Source: Ralstonia wenshanensis (lineage in GTDB: Bacteria; Pseudomonadota; Gammaproteobacteria; Burkholderiales; Burkholderiaceae). Taken from it: a stretch of DNA of 64,000 nt. Positions 8,693-18,200 of this stretch are shown piece after piece. The position numbers were made by a program, and so were the translations under genes. The stretch lies in the NCBI RefSeq assembly GCF_021173085.1, contig NZ_CP076413.1:496001-560000 (forward strand). Reading direction: 5' to 3'. How positions within the stretch are numbered: position 1 is the first letter of the stretch; every line of letters begins with the position of its first letter. The notes under the pieces were generated by a model. That model worked only from the letters and a program-made list of their open reading frames with translations. It was not told the origin of the DNA and made no database searches.

Positions 8693-8900
8693 TAGTGACG
8701 CGGGCGACCGACTGCAGGCAGGAAGCAGCTCGTCCGACATTGTTAATCTTTACCCGCCGGGACGAGCACCATCTGCGAGGAAAGGGCGGCGGCAAAGCGG
8801 GCGCCAACTCTGCGCTCCAGTTACTGCCCTCCCTCGCAAAGACTGCCTACTATCGGCGCCAGCACGCGGCCCCATTTGGTGTGGACCGGTCTTATTGAGG

Positions 8901-10814
8901 TCAAACCCTGGCCAATTTTGCGAGATGGGCCAGATGAGCACCATGCTGACCAAAGGCCTTGTCGGTGGGCTCGTGGTCGTAGTGCTTCAGCACCGTCTCC
9001 AACGTGTCGTGCAGCAGTTGCGCTACACGCCGGAAATTCCCTGGCGACTTGGACAGGAAGTCGGTCGCTACGAGATGCCGAATAGCGTGGGGACCCACGC
9101 TATCAATTTGCGGCACATAGCGCTCGGTGATTTTTCGTACCACCTTCTCTAGCGACGCATGCTTCCCGCCAGTCCGGCTATTCGGGAACAGCCACTCGGA
9201 CGTTGGATTGTTGCGTATCAGCACCGGCCGGTACTCCTCAAGATATTCGTCCAGGCGCTCGCCGAGGCCATCCAGCTCTAACGGGGCGTCGTAGTCCGTC
9301 AGTTGGGCACCTTCACAGTTCTTGAAGTGACGTCCCATCAGCCGGATGTGCCATATGCCGTCACGATGCCTGTACAGGTGGCTGCGGTTGTTCGGATGCC
9401 AGCGAATCAGACTGATTGTCCGCGCCCGGAGCGGATTGCTGACTAGGAGCATCAAAAGCAGGGCGTCGCGCTTGCTTTCGGCCTGCATCACACTGCCCGG
9501 CGGCGCGTTGGAGGCGGCTTCATCTAGATGCCGGATTGCCCGGAAGAGAGGGCCGAGCGGCTCATCGAGGTCGAGTAGCGGCTGAATGGGCTCCCCAGGG
9601 TCGCGCGATTTCGTTTTGGCTTTGTTGAATTTCCGTTTCCACTCTTGCGCGAGCTTGTACGCTTTCTCGCACATCTGCCGCCAATCGTTCTCCTCCAAAG
9701 CCTCGGCGGCCAGCTTGTTTGCAAACTCGGGCTGCTGCCAGAGATACCCGGTTTCCGGCCGCGTCAGGCATGCGACGAGCGTTGCGAATCCGTTATGCCC
9801 ATTGTGGATAAGCCCGTCTGAACCTTCGGTAATGAAGTGAAGGTACGCATCAACGTACATCGGTACCGCAAGGATTGCCAGTGTCTGTACCTGGCTTAAC
9901 TGAAGGCCGAGTCCCCTTCGGCGTTTGCGGCGCTTCTGTTCGCGCTGGGCTCGTGCTTCTGGTGTCTCGTTTTCACCGGTCGTTGGGATACAGAGGAACC
10001 CCATGAACGAGCGGATACGGGTGAGTTCGATGGACGCTGTAGAACAGGCGAAGCCGTCACGGTGCGTTAGCGTCGTCCTTGGGATGCAGCACTCTTCTTC
10101 GGGTAACAGCCGCCACCCGCCATTGCGACGAAGCACGGTAGATGAGGCTGTTTTGTACGTGAAGAATGCCTGCCATTCTGCTTGCCAATCAGCGCTCAGG
10201 TTCGCGACTGGAACGAAATATGGTGTCCTTAGCATCCGCTCTCGAAACGAGATAGGCGGGGCAGATTGCGGAGGTTCCTCATGCATCGAAGGAAGCAGCT
10301 TTTCGAGGTGCCCACGCGCGAGACCCAAGGCGTGTTCAACACGGCGTAGCGAGGGAAGCCCACTCGTATTGGGGAACGCGCCTGCCATCCAGCGCTGAAT
10401 GGCAGACGTGGATGCGCCCGCATTGCGCGCGAGCGCCTTCGGAGGCAAGTCTTGCATGGCAATGCAGCGACGCAATTCCGTATGGAACGTGGACTCGTGA
10501 ACGGCTGCAGAAGGTGACTGAGCTGCAAGCACGGTTTGATGCCACGCGCGCAAATGAGACTGGCGGTCGGAGCGACTTTTAGGGTTATGCGCCCACTCAG
10601 CAAGATAGGCAGCAGCTTTCTGCTCGAATTGTTCGAGAAATTCTCGGCCTACGCGGTTATCGGCGGTCTTGCCAAGAAAGCTCAGATAGCTGTTTAGGGT
10701 CGAGCGTTGATTTCGGAAAGCTTGCGTCTCGATGGCGGAGACCCCGTCGGCAACACTATCCCCACAGAGTCGTTTTCGGTGGAGGTCAATAAGTTGTGCA
10801 TATGTCAAATCCAT
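8901..10814 (-). CDS. Tyrosine recombinase with an internal XRE-like helix-turn-helix domain
   Basis: 637 residues from ATG 10814 (M-D-L-T-Y). The frame also opens at 10931, but that start sits directly against a long palindrome and has no ribosome site. Residues about 110-180 form a helix-turn-helix of XRE type ('DLPPKALARNAGASTSAIQRWMAGAFPNTSGLPSLRRVEHALGL'). The C-terminal part is a phage-integrase catalytic domain: 'LLVSNPLRARTISLIRW' with the first Arg, HAIRH (His576, Arg579), a later 'LLHDTLETVLKHYDH' with the nucleophile Tyr612. It is not adjacent to the tRNA site, so it is probably not the integrase that placed the island. It may resolve, invert or regulate something within it. Confidence 0.8.
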   Translation of the reverse strand: MDLTYAQLIDLHRKRLCGDSVADGVSAIETQAFRNQRSTLNSYLSFLGKTADNRVGREFLEQFEQKAAAYLAEWAHNPKSRSDRQSHLRAWHQTVLAAQSPSAAVHESTFHTELRRCIAMQDLPPKALARNAGASTSAIQRWMAGAFPNTSGLPSLRRVEHALGLARGHLEKLLPSMHEEPPQSAPPISFRERMLRTPYFVPVANLSADWQAEWQAFFTYKTASSTVLRRNGGWRLLPEEECCIPRTTLTHRDGFACSTASIELTRIRSFMGFLCIPTTGENETPEARAQREQKRRKRRRGLGLQLSQVQTLAILAVPMYVDAYLHFITEGSDGLIHNGHNGFATLVACLTRPETGYLWQQPEFANKLAAEALEENDWRQMCEKAYKLAQEWKRKFNKAKTKSRDPGEPIQPLLDLDEPLGPLFRAIRHLDEAASNAPPGSVMQAESKRDALLLMLLVSNPLRARTISLIRWHPNNRSHLYRHRDGIWHIRLMGRHFKNCEGAQLTDYDAPLELDGLGERLDEYLEEYRPVLIRNNPTSEWLFPNSRTGGKHASLEKVVRKITERYVPQIDSVGPHAIRHLVATDFLSKSPGNFRRVAQLLHDTLETVLKHYDHEPTDKAFGQHGAHLAHLAKLARV

Positions 10815-10931
10815 TTCGTCCGTAGGCTGGACGGCACAAACCAAAGGGAAGTTGATTGCGTTACGCTGATGCGTTATGTCGTAACGAAAAATTTGCAAGC
10901 TATTGAAATTAAGAGAGTTATTTCCTTTCAT

Positions 10932-10962
10932 AAGAACCTATGCTTACGAAGCATAGGTTCTT
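10932..10962. repeat. Perfect 14-bp inverted repeat upstream of the recombinase gene
   Basis: AAGAACCTATGCTT-ACG-AAGCATAGGTTCTT: a perfect inverted repeat with a 3-nt centre, 118 bp upstream of the recombinase start. There is no T-run on either side. It is AT-moderate and too symmetrical to be chance. A binding or crossover site for the recombinase, or an autoregulatory operator, is the natural guess. Confidence 0.7.
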
Positions 10963-11411
10963 GCTTGCGTTATCTCTATCGGATTTGTGCAGCCACACGT
11001 AAGTAGTTAATCGAACGAAATGTAGGAACCGGTTTTAGCCGGCTTACCGATATGGTCAACTGGAATCGACTAACCTGCCGACGATGGAGATGTCACGTTA
11101 CCCGCATGTCCGATGGTTACCGAGCACCATCTGGACTGCTGAACACGAAGGTCCGTCACGCTGTCCAGGATTCTGGCATCCCCCCCTTGGTCTTCACGGG
11201 GCCAACATACAGCGCCAATATGAGGCAGAAATGCAATGATTAGGCGCTACCAGCAGTCGGAATGTTCATAGCCCTAAGTCCGCGCAAGCGCTGGCGATTT
11301 CATATATGAAATCTTTGAGCAAAGCGTATAGATGCTGGCGAGCAGCGCCCCTCGGAGAAGGCTCCCCGAAGCGGGACAGGTCGTGCCCGAAGAGGGCCAC
11401 TTAGCGGACTG
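10963..11411. other. Gene-free stretch with one perfect palindrome
   Basis: I see no supported gene. The short open frame at 11052-11243 has no ribosome site and poor coding character. The only clear structure is the 18-bp palindrome at 11296-11313. Confidence 0.5.
11296..11313. repeat. 18-bp perfect palindrome, member 1 of an island operator-like family
   Basis: GATTTCATATATGAAATC is a perfect 9+9 palindrome. Related sequences occur at 11980-11998 and 13948-13967, sharing the core ATTTCA-N2-TATGAAA. The spacing and symmetry suggest binding sites for a dimeric island regulator. Confidence 0.6.
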
Positions 11412-11762
11412 TCAATACGCCCTGCTGGCTCGGCGAATCCGTTTTGCCCAAGTGACCGCATCATTCGCGGAGCAGGGCAGCGGCGGAAGCTCGTACCGGT
11501 GCTCAAACCATATCAATAGCTGACGGCCCAACCGCTGGTCATCGGTTGAACACCGAAGTCTTTCGAAACCGTTCGACAACGCGGCCTCCGTTTTGATGTC
11601 GAGTCCTGGCGATTGAAGCAGTGGGACGGCTGCCTTCTGAAGGTAGCGGAATCCAGCTTCGAAAGCGCACGCAATTCGTGTGGCGTCAGAGAGCTCGGCG
11701 ACCTGCGCATCGCGTAGCAGAACTTCGGTAAGCGCGAGTGGATGGCTGGATGAACTGTTCAT
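11412..11762 (-). CDS. Small hypothetical protein
   Basis: 116 residues from ATG 11762 (M-N-S-S-S-S), with GGAG 9 nt upstream. The frame extends to 11948, but the longer version would run through two tandem operator-like palindromes and has no ribosome site. The protein is soluble and helical ('ATRIACAFEAGFRYLQKAAVPLLQ'); the first part faintly recalls HEPN-type helical proteins, without the RxxxxH motif that would support it. The tandem palindromes 85-115 nt upstream suggest tight repression. Function not recognised. Confidence 0.55.
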   Translation of the reverse strand: MNSSSSHPLALTEVLLRDAQVAELSDATRIACAFEAGFRYLQKAAVPLLQSPGLDIKTEAALSNGFERLRCSTDDQRLGRQLLIWFEHRYELPPLPCSANDAVTWAKRIRRASRAY

Positions 11763-11844
11763 GGCGAGATACTCCATCATTGGCGAACATTGGCGTGGGC
11801 GCAACCCAACCATTTTCGCTCTGGTCCGCGCGCGAGGGAAGAGA

Positions 11845-11879
11845 ATGTACATTGCACAACAACGATGTGCATTGCACAT
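11845..11879 (-). promoter_or_regulatory. Two tandem 15-bp operator-like sites, 20 bp apart
   Basis: Site 1 (11845-11859) is ATGTACATTGCACAA; site 2 (11865-11879) is ATGTGCATTGCACAT, a perfect 7-1-7 palindrome. They match at 13 of 15 positions and are 20 bp centre to centre, about two helical turns. They lie upstream of the small minus-strand gene starting at 11762. This is the usual layout for cooperative binding by a dimeric repressor. Confidence 0.6.
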
Positions 11880-11968
11880 CAGTCCTCCACGGCGCAGGAA
11901 AAAGCCGTCGCCTGTGCACTGACCTGCATCCGGCCCACCAGTCCGCAATTTCCCGCTGCTCCTGACGC

Positions 11969-12002
11969 TCGAGTTGTTGAAATTTCAGCTATGAAAGATT
12001 AG
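11969..12002. repeat. Direct repeat copy A bounding the replication cassette, with palindromic core
   Basis: This 34-bp sequence starts TCGAGTTGT, contains ATTTCAGCTATGAAA and ends TTAG. It aligns with copy B at 13936-13970 with one gap region and few mismatches. Between the copies lie the iterons, the AlpA-like gene and the helicase gene. Confidence 0.65.
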
Positions 12003-12187
12003 CTCGCTTGCGAATCGATGGCCGTAAGGTTGATTGCGGCGGAGCATGTGGGGTGAACAATCAGCTTAGCGAATTGATTCCTGTGAGCCCCCCCCCTGCG
12101 CCACCTTTGTACCAACATCGCTCCAGCTAAGCCGGAATAGGTCGGCAACGGAATTATGAGGGTTTGTCACTGAAAAAACCGGGCGTT

Positions 12188-12349
12188 CCAACTGCTCCGC
12201 TACTTCGGAAAAACTTTTCTCCCACTCGCCCGCGCTTAAAGTTTAGGAAAAAGGTTGGAGCAGTTGGAGCGACCGGCGAATCGGCGGGAAATACATCGCA
12301 TTTCCCTGCGCCAACAGTTCGGAATCAGTTGGAGCAGGGGTTGGAGCAG
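12188..12349. other. Putative P4-like replication origin with iterons
   Basis: GTTGGAGCAG or its close variant occurs four times on the plus strand (12254, 12263 ending in GCG, 12328 and 12340), and its reverse complement core CCAACTGCTCC once at 12188-12198. An AT-richer stretch (12205-12255) lies between the inverted copy and the direct copies. The array sits directly upstream of an AlpA-like gene and a P4/D5-type helicase, the protein class that binds iterons and opens origins in satellite phage P4. A nine-C run lies upstream at 12088-12096. Confidence 0.55.
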
Positions 12350-12477
12350 TCGAAGTGGAGCGGCCTCGCGACAGGGAATCTCGAGGCTGCTTCAGGTCGG
12401 CGTCCATGCCAAGCAAGAGCACGTTTAAACCGCCGTTGATACACGCAATTACTAGCAACAATTGCGAAGTATCACTC

Positions 12478-12660
12478 ATGGAAATCATATCAAAAACAGA
12501 ACTGGCAGAGCTACTGCGCATTTCACTCCGCACCGTCGACTACTGGGTAAGCATCGGGAAGCTGCCAAGGCCGGGCTACCTCGGTCGCCGTGCTTTTTGG
12601 AAGCGCGACGAGATTACCGAAATCATCGCAGTAGCTTTCTCGCGGAGCGGCAATGTCTAA
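12478..12660 (+). CDS. AlpA/excisionase-type helix-turn-helix protein
   Basis: 60 residues from ATG 12478. 'ISKTELAELLRISLRTVDYWVSIGKLPRPGYLGRRAFWKRDEITEII' is the standard winged HTH of the AlpA/HTH_17 family, which acts as an excisionase or as an activator of integrase genes in P4-like elements. It overlaps the helicase gene by 8 bp (ATGTCTAA), so both are translated together. The ribosome site is weak. It is far from the tRNA integrase at the other end of the island, so a role in excision is plausible but indirect. Confidence 0.8.
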   Translation: MEIISKTELAELLRISLRTVDYWVSIGKLPRPGYLGRRAFWKRDEITEIIAVAFSRSGNV

Positions 12661-13909
12661 TTTCAGGCCGCACGACTACGCTGAGCATCTGAAGCAGACT
12701 GGGAACTACGCGAGCGACCGGAGCCTTCTGTACCACTGGAACGGTGTTTTTTGGGCGGCCGTGAGCGAGGAATTCGGCGAAGCGATGGCGTACGAATGGC
12801 TAGTGAACACCGACCGGGCCAACGCCTCGCCACGCAATGCCAATGCAGCACATAAAGCCGCAATTTTATGGGTTCCCTTGCTGCCGCCCGTGCCAGATGA
12901 ATTCGTCATCCCGTGTACGAATGGTTACGTTCGCATCTCGAATGATGGGCCCGTCCTTATTGCGCCGCGTCGCGATTGGGGCGTGCAGTACTCGTTGTCC
13001 TGTCCTTATGATGTGGCGGGACCAGAGCCGCGCAGGTTCAAGCAGTTCATCGAAAGAGTGCTGCCAGACGTCGATGTACGTCAACGCGTTCAGGAGTATG
13101 CGGGGTACACGCTGACCGCTGACGCGCGGCATCAGCGAGCTCAATTTTGGATTGGTGGCGGAGCGAACGGAAAGGGGGTGCTGGCCAACGTTATCCAGGC
13201 TCTGCATGGCTATGTGGCCGCCATCAGTCTCGATGGTCTCGACGGTTTCAAACTCTCGGTGCTTATCGGCGCGAGCCTTATTTATTGCGATGAGGCTCCG
13301 CGCAAGAACATCAACGAGCAACTGCTCAAGTCGCTCATCGCGGGCGAGCGCGTCTTCGTCGACCGAAAGTACAAGGACCCGCTGAGCCTCTGTGTCATGG
13401 GGAAATGGCTTGTCTTAGGCAATCACTTGCCGAGAATCGAAGACCACTCACATGGCTTCTGGCGACGTTGGGACATTGTTCCGTTCAACGTGACCATTCC
13501 CGAGGTCGAGCAGGACCCCCTGTTGGCGGAGTTCATCATCCGCGAGGAGCTACCGGGCGTATTGGCTTGGGCCTTGGAGGGGCTCATGCGCCTGCAGAAA
13601 CGTGGCTCGTTCGCCCCTGTGCTGCCCAACGCAATGTCGAGCGCCTTGCATAGCGCTCGCATTGAGACGAACAGCGTCAAAGCTTGGTGTGCCGAGGACG
13701 AGGTTTCCTGCGAGGGGGTACCGAGATTGCCGAAGAGTGAAGTCTACGACCTGTATATGTCGTGGTGCCGGGAGAACGGGGCGGCAGCCCTCGGCCAAAC
13801 GCAATTCTGGATTCGAATCCGGGATACGTTTCCACAGTACATCGAGCATAAGATTCGACGGGACGACCGCAGTTTTCGAAGCTGCAACCTCTGCGTCGGC
13901 CCGGGATAA
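12653..13909 (+). CDS. P4/D5-family replicative helicase (phage/plasmid primase-helicase type)
   Basis: 418 residues. A superfamily-3-like AAA+ core is clear: Walker A GGGANGKG (168-175), Walker B-like 'LIYCDEAP', and the arginine-finger/sensor region 'LVLGNHLPRIEDHSHGFWRRWDIVPF'. The N-terminal part resembles the D5_N domain ('RRFKQFIERVLPDVDVRQRVQEYAGYTL'). At 418 residues it lacks the primase (zinc-finger plus TOPRIM/AEP) part found in full P4 alpha (about 777 residues), so it is a helicase only and would need host primase. With upstream iterons it forms a minimal replicon that could let the excised island replicate. Confidence 0.85.
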   Translation: MSNFRPHDYAEHLKQTGNYASDRSLLYHWNGVFWAAVSEEFGEAMAYEWLVNTDRANASPRNANAAHKAAILWVPLLPPVPDEFVIPCTNGYVRISNDGPVLIAPRRDWGVQYSLSCPYDVAGPEPRRFKQFIERVLPDVDVRQRVQEYAGYTLTADARHQRAQFWIGGGANGKGVLANVIQALHGYVAAISLDGLDGFKLSVLIGASLIYCDEAPRKNINEQLLKSLIAGERVFVDRKYKDPLSLCVMGKWLVLGNHLPRIEDHSHGFWRRWDIVPFNVTIPEVEQDPLLAEFIIREELPGVLAWALEGLMRLQKRGSFAPVLPNAMSSALHSARIETNSVKAWCAEDEVSCEGVPRLPKSEVYDLYMSWCRENGAAALGQTQFWIRIRDTFPQYIEHKIRRDDRSFRSCNLCVGPG

Positions 13910-13935
13910 CGAAGCAACGGATTCGTCGATGATGT

Positions 13936-13970
13936 TCGAGTTGTGAAAAATTTCAGATATGAAATTTTAG
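13936..13970. repeat. Direct repeat copy B with 8-bp inverted repeat core
   Basis: This 35-bp copy begins TCGAGTTGTG and includes AAATTTCA-GATA-TGAAATTT (13948-13967), a perfect 8-bp inverted repeat. It begins 26 nt after the helicase stop. A second short direct repeat, CTCCAGCTAAGC, follows at 14000-14011 and also occurs at 12121-12132, after copy A. Confidence 0.65.
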
Positions 13971-14042
13971 TCCGGGCGGTCATGATGTCGGTGACTACAC
14001 TCCAGCTAAGCAACTTTTGGGAGCGAGGATGGCCACTGTGGC

Positions 14043-14240
14043 ATGCTGAACTCAGTGGTGCTCGCGCTATCACTTGCCCAGTTTATCCATGGCTTTCTTT
14101 GGGAGCTGTCGTTTGGCGGAGGCCCTGAGCAGACAGCGGACCTAGTGGCCGAACTGGTTGACGCAGGCGCAGATGCGAATGCCTGGATGGCTCGCAGCGT
14201 AGACTACCTTCTGCCGCCTATGGAGGCCAGAAAGGATTGA
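14043..14240 (+). CDS. Possible small protein
   Basis: 65-residue open frame. It starts with a hydrophobic stretch (LNSVVLALSLAQFIHGFLW), then an acidic region 'PEQTADLVAELVDAGADANAWMARSVDYL'. It fits the gap between the helicase and the next gene. The ribosome site is weak and the composition alone does not prove coding, so this may be spurious. Confidence 0.3.
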   Translation: MLNSVVLALSLAQFIHGFLWELSFGGGPEQTADLVAELVDAGADANAWMARSVDYLLPPMEARKD

Positions 14241-14303
14241 GCTGCCCGACACAACTATTTGTGGGATTCCACTAAATTGTGATACGCGATTGGAGTCGCA
14301 AGA

Positions 14304-15110
14304 GTGAGTCAAGAAAACAGTGGCCAGGAACGCCTGGTGGCATTGCGAGAATCGATTGAAGTGCACCGCCCGCATTTGCGAGTTGACGTGCGCAAGAATA
14401 GGCTGGCCGTCTGGGTCAGCGTGGAAGGCAACTCTGAACTGCGTGCTGTACGCTTGCTCGCAATGTCTCACCAGAGTGTCTTTGACCTTAAGCGCGCGGC
14501 CTCTTCTCGGGCAGAGCACCGCGAGGTGCGTGAGCGATTCGACGGCTCGCTTGAGCAGCTTCTGAGCATCATTGACAGTGAGGTTGAACTGATTGGTCAG
14601 CGTGCAGCCACCTCGGCCCCGACTTGCAGACGGGTTGCTAACGGAGGCGGCGCTCGTCCGGAACGTAAGGCGGCAGTTGGCGGCAATGCGCTGGCTCGGG
14701 CGGAGCGTTCCCAGCGCTTCGCGCCGGAGGTGGTGGAGCCGGTGAGTTTCAGCCTAGCCCTGCCGTACGCCTATCGGTGGGAGATATTCACGGCAGACGG
14801 TGAGCGGGGTGGGGTCTTTATCGGTATTGCCGGGCGCAAGGGCCCGCCCGTTGGGTACAGCCGTACTCGCCGTTATTGGACGAACGTAGAGAACCTGTTG
14901 GCAGGCAAGCCTTACGCATCGAACCCAGGCCGCCCTTATCGTAAGGTTCATAACGCTCTTGCTGACGCGGTTAGGGCCGGGCAACGCATCGTACTCACCT
15001 ATCTTCAGAACCCAGCGGAAGGCGAGAGTTTGGATGAATTAGAGCGCCGACTAATCCGCGAGCACGACAGCTTCGGGCCGCTTGCCCATCAGCTCAACGG
15101 TACCCTTTAA
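14304..15110 (+). CDS. Putative GIY-YIG-like protein
   Basis: 268 residues from GTG 14304, with GGAG 9 nt upstream. The N-terminal 100 residues are charged and unrecognised; a Gly/Arg-rich linker follows. The C-terminal part ('YRWEIFTADGERGGVFIGIAGR', 'RRYWTNVENLLAGKPY', 'ADAVRAGQRIVLTYLQNPAEGESLDELERRLIRE') follows the order of island-borne GIY-YIG nuclease-like proteins. The first catalytic Tyr motif is changed to 'VFIGIAG', so activity is doubtful. Convergent with the AddA-like gene. The role is not established. Confidence 0.5.
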   Translation: MSQENSGQERLVALRESIEVHRPHLRVDVRKNRLAVWVSVEGNSELRAVRLLAMSHQSVFDLKRAASSRAEHREVRERFDGSLEQLLSIIDSEVELIGQRAATSAPTCRRVANGGGARPERKAAVGGNALARAERSQRFAPEVVEPVSFSLALPYAYRWEIFTADGERGGVFIGIAGRKGPPVGYSRTRRYWTNVENLLAGKPYASNPGRPYRKVHNALADAVRAGQRIVLTYLQNPAEGESLDELERRLIREHDSFGPLAHQLNGTL

Positions 15111-15261
15111 GTTCGGCCAATTTCGTTTCGCCGCCGACACTCCATCGCGGTATTCACGCAGCTATTGCGCAGCACACCGTGACACATCCTCGGCGTGCTG
15201 CTTAGGAACGCTCCCGCCGCTTCCGTTCTGTCCGTAAATCCGTGGAGGGAAGCCTCCACTG

Positions 15262-18200
15262 CTACACGGCCATTGTTCTTACCGCCCGAGCAGCCACAGG
15301 CAGATACAGCCACTGTTCTCTGACCGCCTTGCCCGTACAGGCTTCGATTGCCTGGGCGTAGGCAGAGAGTTGAGGTCCATGCTGTTGCACAAGCGAGTCG
15401 TCGCGGCTCGTGCCGCCAGGGTTGGCCTTGTGGTCCAACAGAACCCATCCTTCTGGTGTTTCCACCAGCAGGTCGATACGGCCCCGCAATCGGGTTCCGT
15501 CTGGGCGATTGGCTTCCACAGGTACCTCTACATGGACTGCGCAATCCGGCCAGCGTTGCTGCAGCCATGCAAAGAAGGCTCGTATCTGAGCAAGCACTGC
15601 GGTGTTGTCGACCGCGTGGGCTACACCCCATGCCGAGAGGATGCGTTCGACGTCCACCTCGGAGACCGCGCCTGCCACGCTAGCGCGCGCTACACAAAGG
15701 TGCAATGCTGTCCCCAGGGTGTCCATTGCAACACTGCCAGAAATTGCGATGCGCGTACCTACCGCCTCAGACTCAGCGACGCCATATGCCCCGCCTGTGG
15801 CGTTGCTTGGGCGATACCACAGCGGTTGGGCGTCCTTGGCCGGCGCAGCGACAAACCAGCTGCAAGTGGTCGCCACCTGCTCAGGTGGCTCGAGGGCGCA
15901 ATCTCCGGCCGTCCAGGTCCGGGATTCTCTCAGGATGGTTTTGCCGTCCGATAGCGCAACCGGGCCGCTATCGCCAAAGAGCAGAGCGGTGGCGCCGAGT
16001 TCGTCAACCCAGCCTCGATTAGCGCCCCTCCTGCGCACACAGGAGACCAGGACATTGACGTCGCGCGCGCGGGTCATGCTGACGTAGAACAACCGCTTAT
16101 TCTCCGCTAGGGCGTCCGCCGCCATCGCTCTGCCGATGACACTGGCCTCCGCGTTTGCAGCAGCTTGGGGTTGCGTGCGTCTGCCCCAGGTCTTGAGCCA
16201 GAAGTGCACGAACCGGTTCTCTAGGGGGCGCTCAGCATTGAAGTTCCCCTCGGTGCGAGCGCGAACTTCCCACAAAGCACTTCGTGCTTCGGTTCCTAGA
16301 GACGAGAGGATAACGACGGGCCATTCAAGGCCTTTGGCGCCGTGGTGGGTCATCACACTGACGGCATCGTCGGCAACTGTTGCGCGGTCGTCATCTTGAG
16401 CTTCGGCCAGAGCTTCAAGCCAGCGTAGCAAACCGCTAACCGTCGCCGGCCGCTTGGCCGCTTCGCATTCATCCTCGTAAGCTGTGGCGAGCTCCACCAG
16501 GGCTTCGACGTTGGCGATTCGAGTCCTGGCCTGTTGAGGTGAGCTCGACCACTGGCTGGCCACCCGTGCGACATGCGACTCGGCCTTGGCCAATCGCAGT
16601 GCTTCCTTGGGCGTCAACGCCGCCAGCTTTGGTCTTAGGGCTTCAAGGCGAACAAGTAACGGATGCGCTGAGGCACCAGCAGTCTTCCACTGGTGTGAAA
16701 CTGCGCCCTTTTCGGCGATAAATGTGAGCCGGTCCGCAAGCCACTCCTCCACGGGAACACCGTCCGCGAGGCTGAGCACCAAGGCAGATGCGACGGTATC
16801 GCCGGGGTCGAGCAAACGTCGCAGGCACGCCAGGACCAAGAAGGCCTCAGGTGTTCCCAGCAGACCTGCGCGGGGGCTTGCCGACGGGATGCCCCACCGG
16901 GTCAGCGATGCCACCGCCAGTTCGACTTGGTCATTCTTACGGCACAAGACCGCAATATCACCAGGACGGACTGGTCGTAATGTCTTTGTTGCCTTGTCCT
17001 CGACTTTGAGGTCCGAGTTAACTAGCGCGTGCACGGCCTGTCCAAGACCGAGGTAATCCGTCTCGTTCTTGCTGCTCTCAAAGTTCCAGTTCAAAAGAAC
17101 AGGTTGGTCCGCGATATCAGAACGCCAAGGCTGCAACCGAACGTCCTCGGGTTCAAGGTCAGGCAAGAACGCCGATTCGAACACTGAATTCGTCAGCGAC
17201 ACGAGCGCAGGTGTCGAACGACGCGACGTGACCAGAGGCTCGCCAATCTCACCGCCCCAGCCCTCGATGGCGCCGAGAATCCCCGAAATGAGCCGTGCAT
17301 CTGCGCCGCGAAAGCCATAGATGGCCTGCTTGGGGTCACCCACCCACACGGAGCGCTTGGCCAGCTTTGCTAGCTCTACGAAGAGTGCCAACTGAAGTGG
17401 GCTTGTGTCCTGGAACTCGTCGACCATGACCAAGTCCAGCTCGTTGACCAAGGCCTCGCGCACCTCTTCATTATCACGCAGAACGTTAAGCAACAAGACT
17501 TCTTGGTCACTGAAATCAACGGCACCCAGCATTCGCTTGGCTTCGGCGTATGAGTCGAGAGCTTCGGCGGCTAGGTTGAAGACCAAATCCAGATACCGAC
17601 GCACGTCAGCATGGAAGGCCGGGTGAGATTCGTGCACCTGAGCGGCTTCGGCGACGGGTTGAACTCTATCCTTGACCCTGGCGCCGGCTTCGATGCTGCA
17701 CGAGGCCAGCCAGTCTTGCCAAGTCCATCGGCCCGCACGGAACACCCGCTCGAGTCGCTCCAGTTCCTGATGTCCCTCTCGCAGGTTCTTCGCGACTTGG
17801 CCTCCAGCTGCTTCGGTCTGCTGGATGTAGGCAGATACATCTGCCAATGCCTGGGTCAACGCGGCGGTCAGGGCTTCCGTGGGGTCGGCCCCTTTCGACG
17901 GCGTGGGCCAGTTAGCCAACATCAGGTCGGCGTTCCTGGCACCCATGGCGCGCAGTTGCACCGGAGAGATGTCGTTGTCTCGAGCAGCCTTGACTATGTT
18001 CTCAATGGATTTGGACCATTCGGCTTGCTCGATACCGAACTTGGCGGTGAGTTCAACGAGCTCTGCCTGCCCATCTTTATCGAGCGTTTCGGCAAGGGAT
18101 GCGGCCAGCAACCGCTTGGTCTGCCCCTCGCTCAGCACGGTCTGGTCAGGAGATAGGCCCAGTTCAAAGCAGAAGCGCTTGAGCATCTGTCCACAAACGC

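Noticed and set aside
10815-10931. N-terminal extension of the tyrosine recombinase from ATG 10931
   Set aside because: The start codon touches a 14-bp inverted repeat and has no ribosome site; ATG 10814 is a better start.
12301-12360. Short repeats considered as a CRISPR array
   Set aside because: The repeated unit is only 10 bp, with irregular short spacing; iterons of an origin fit better.
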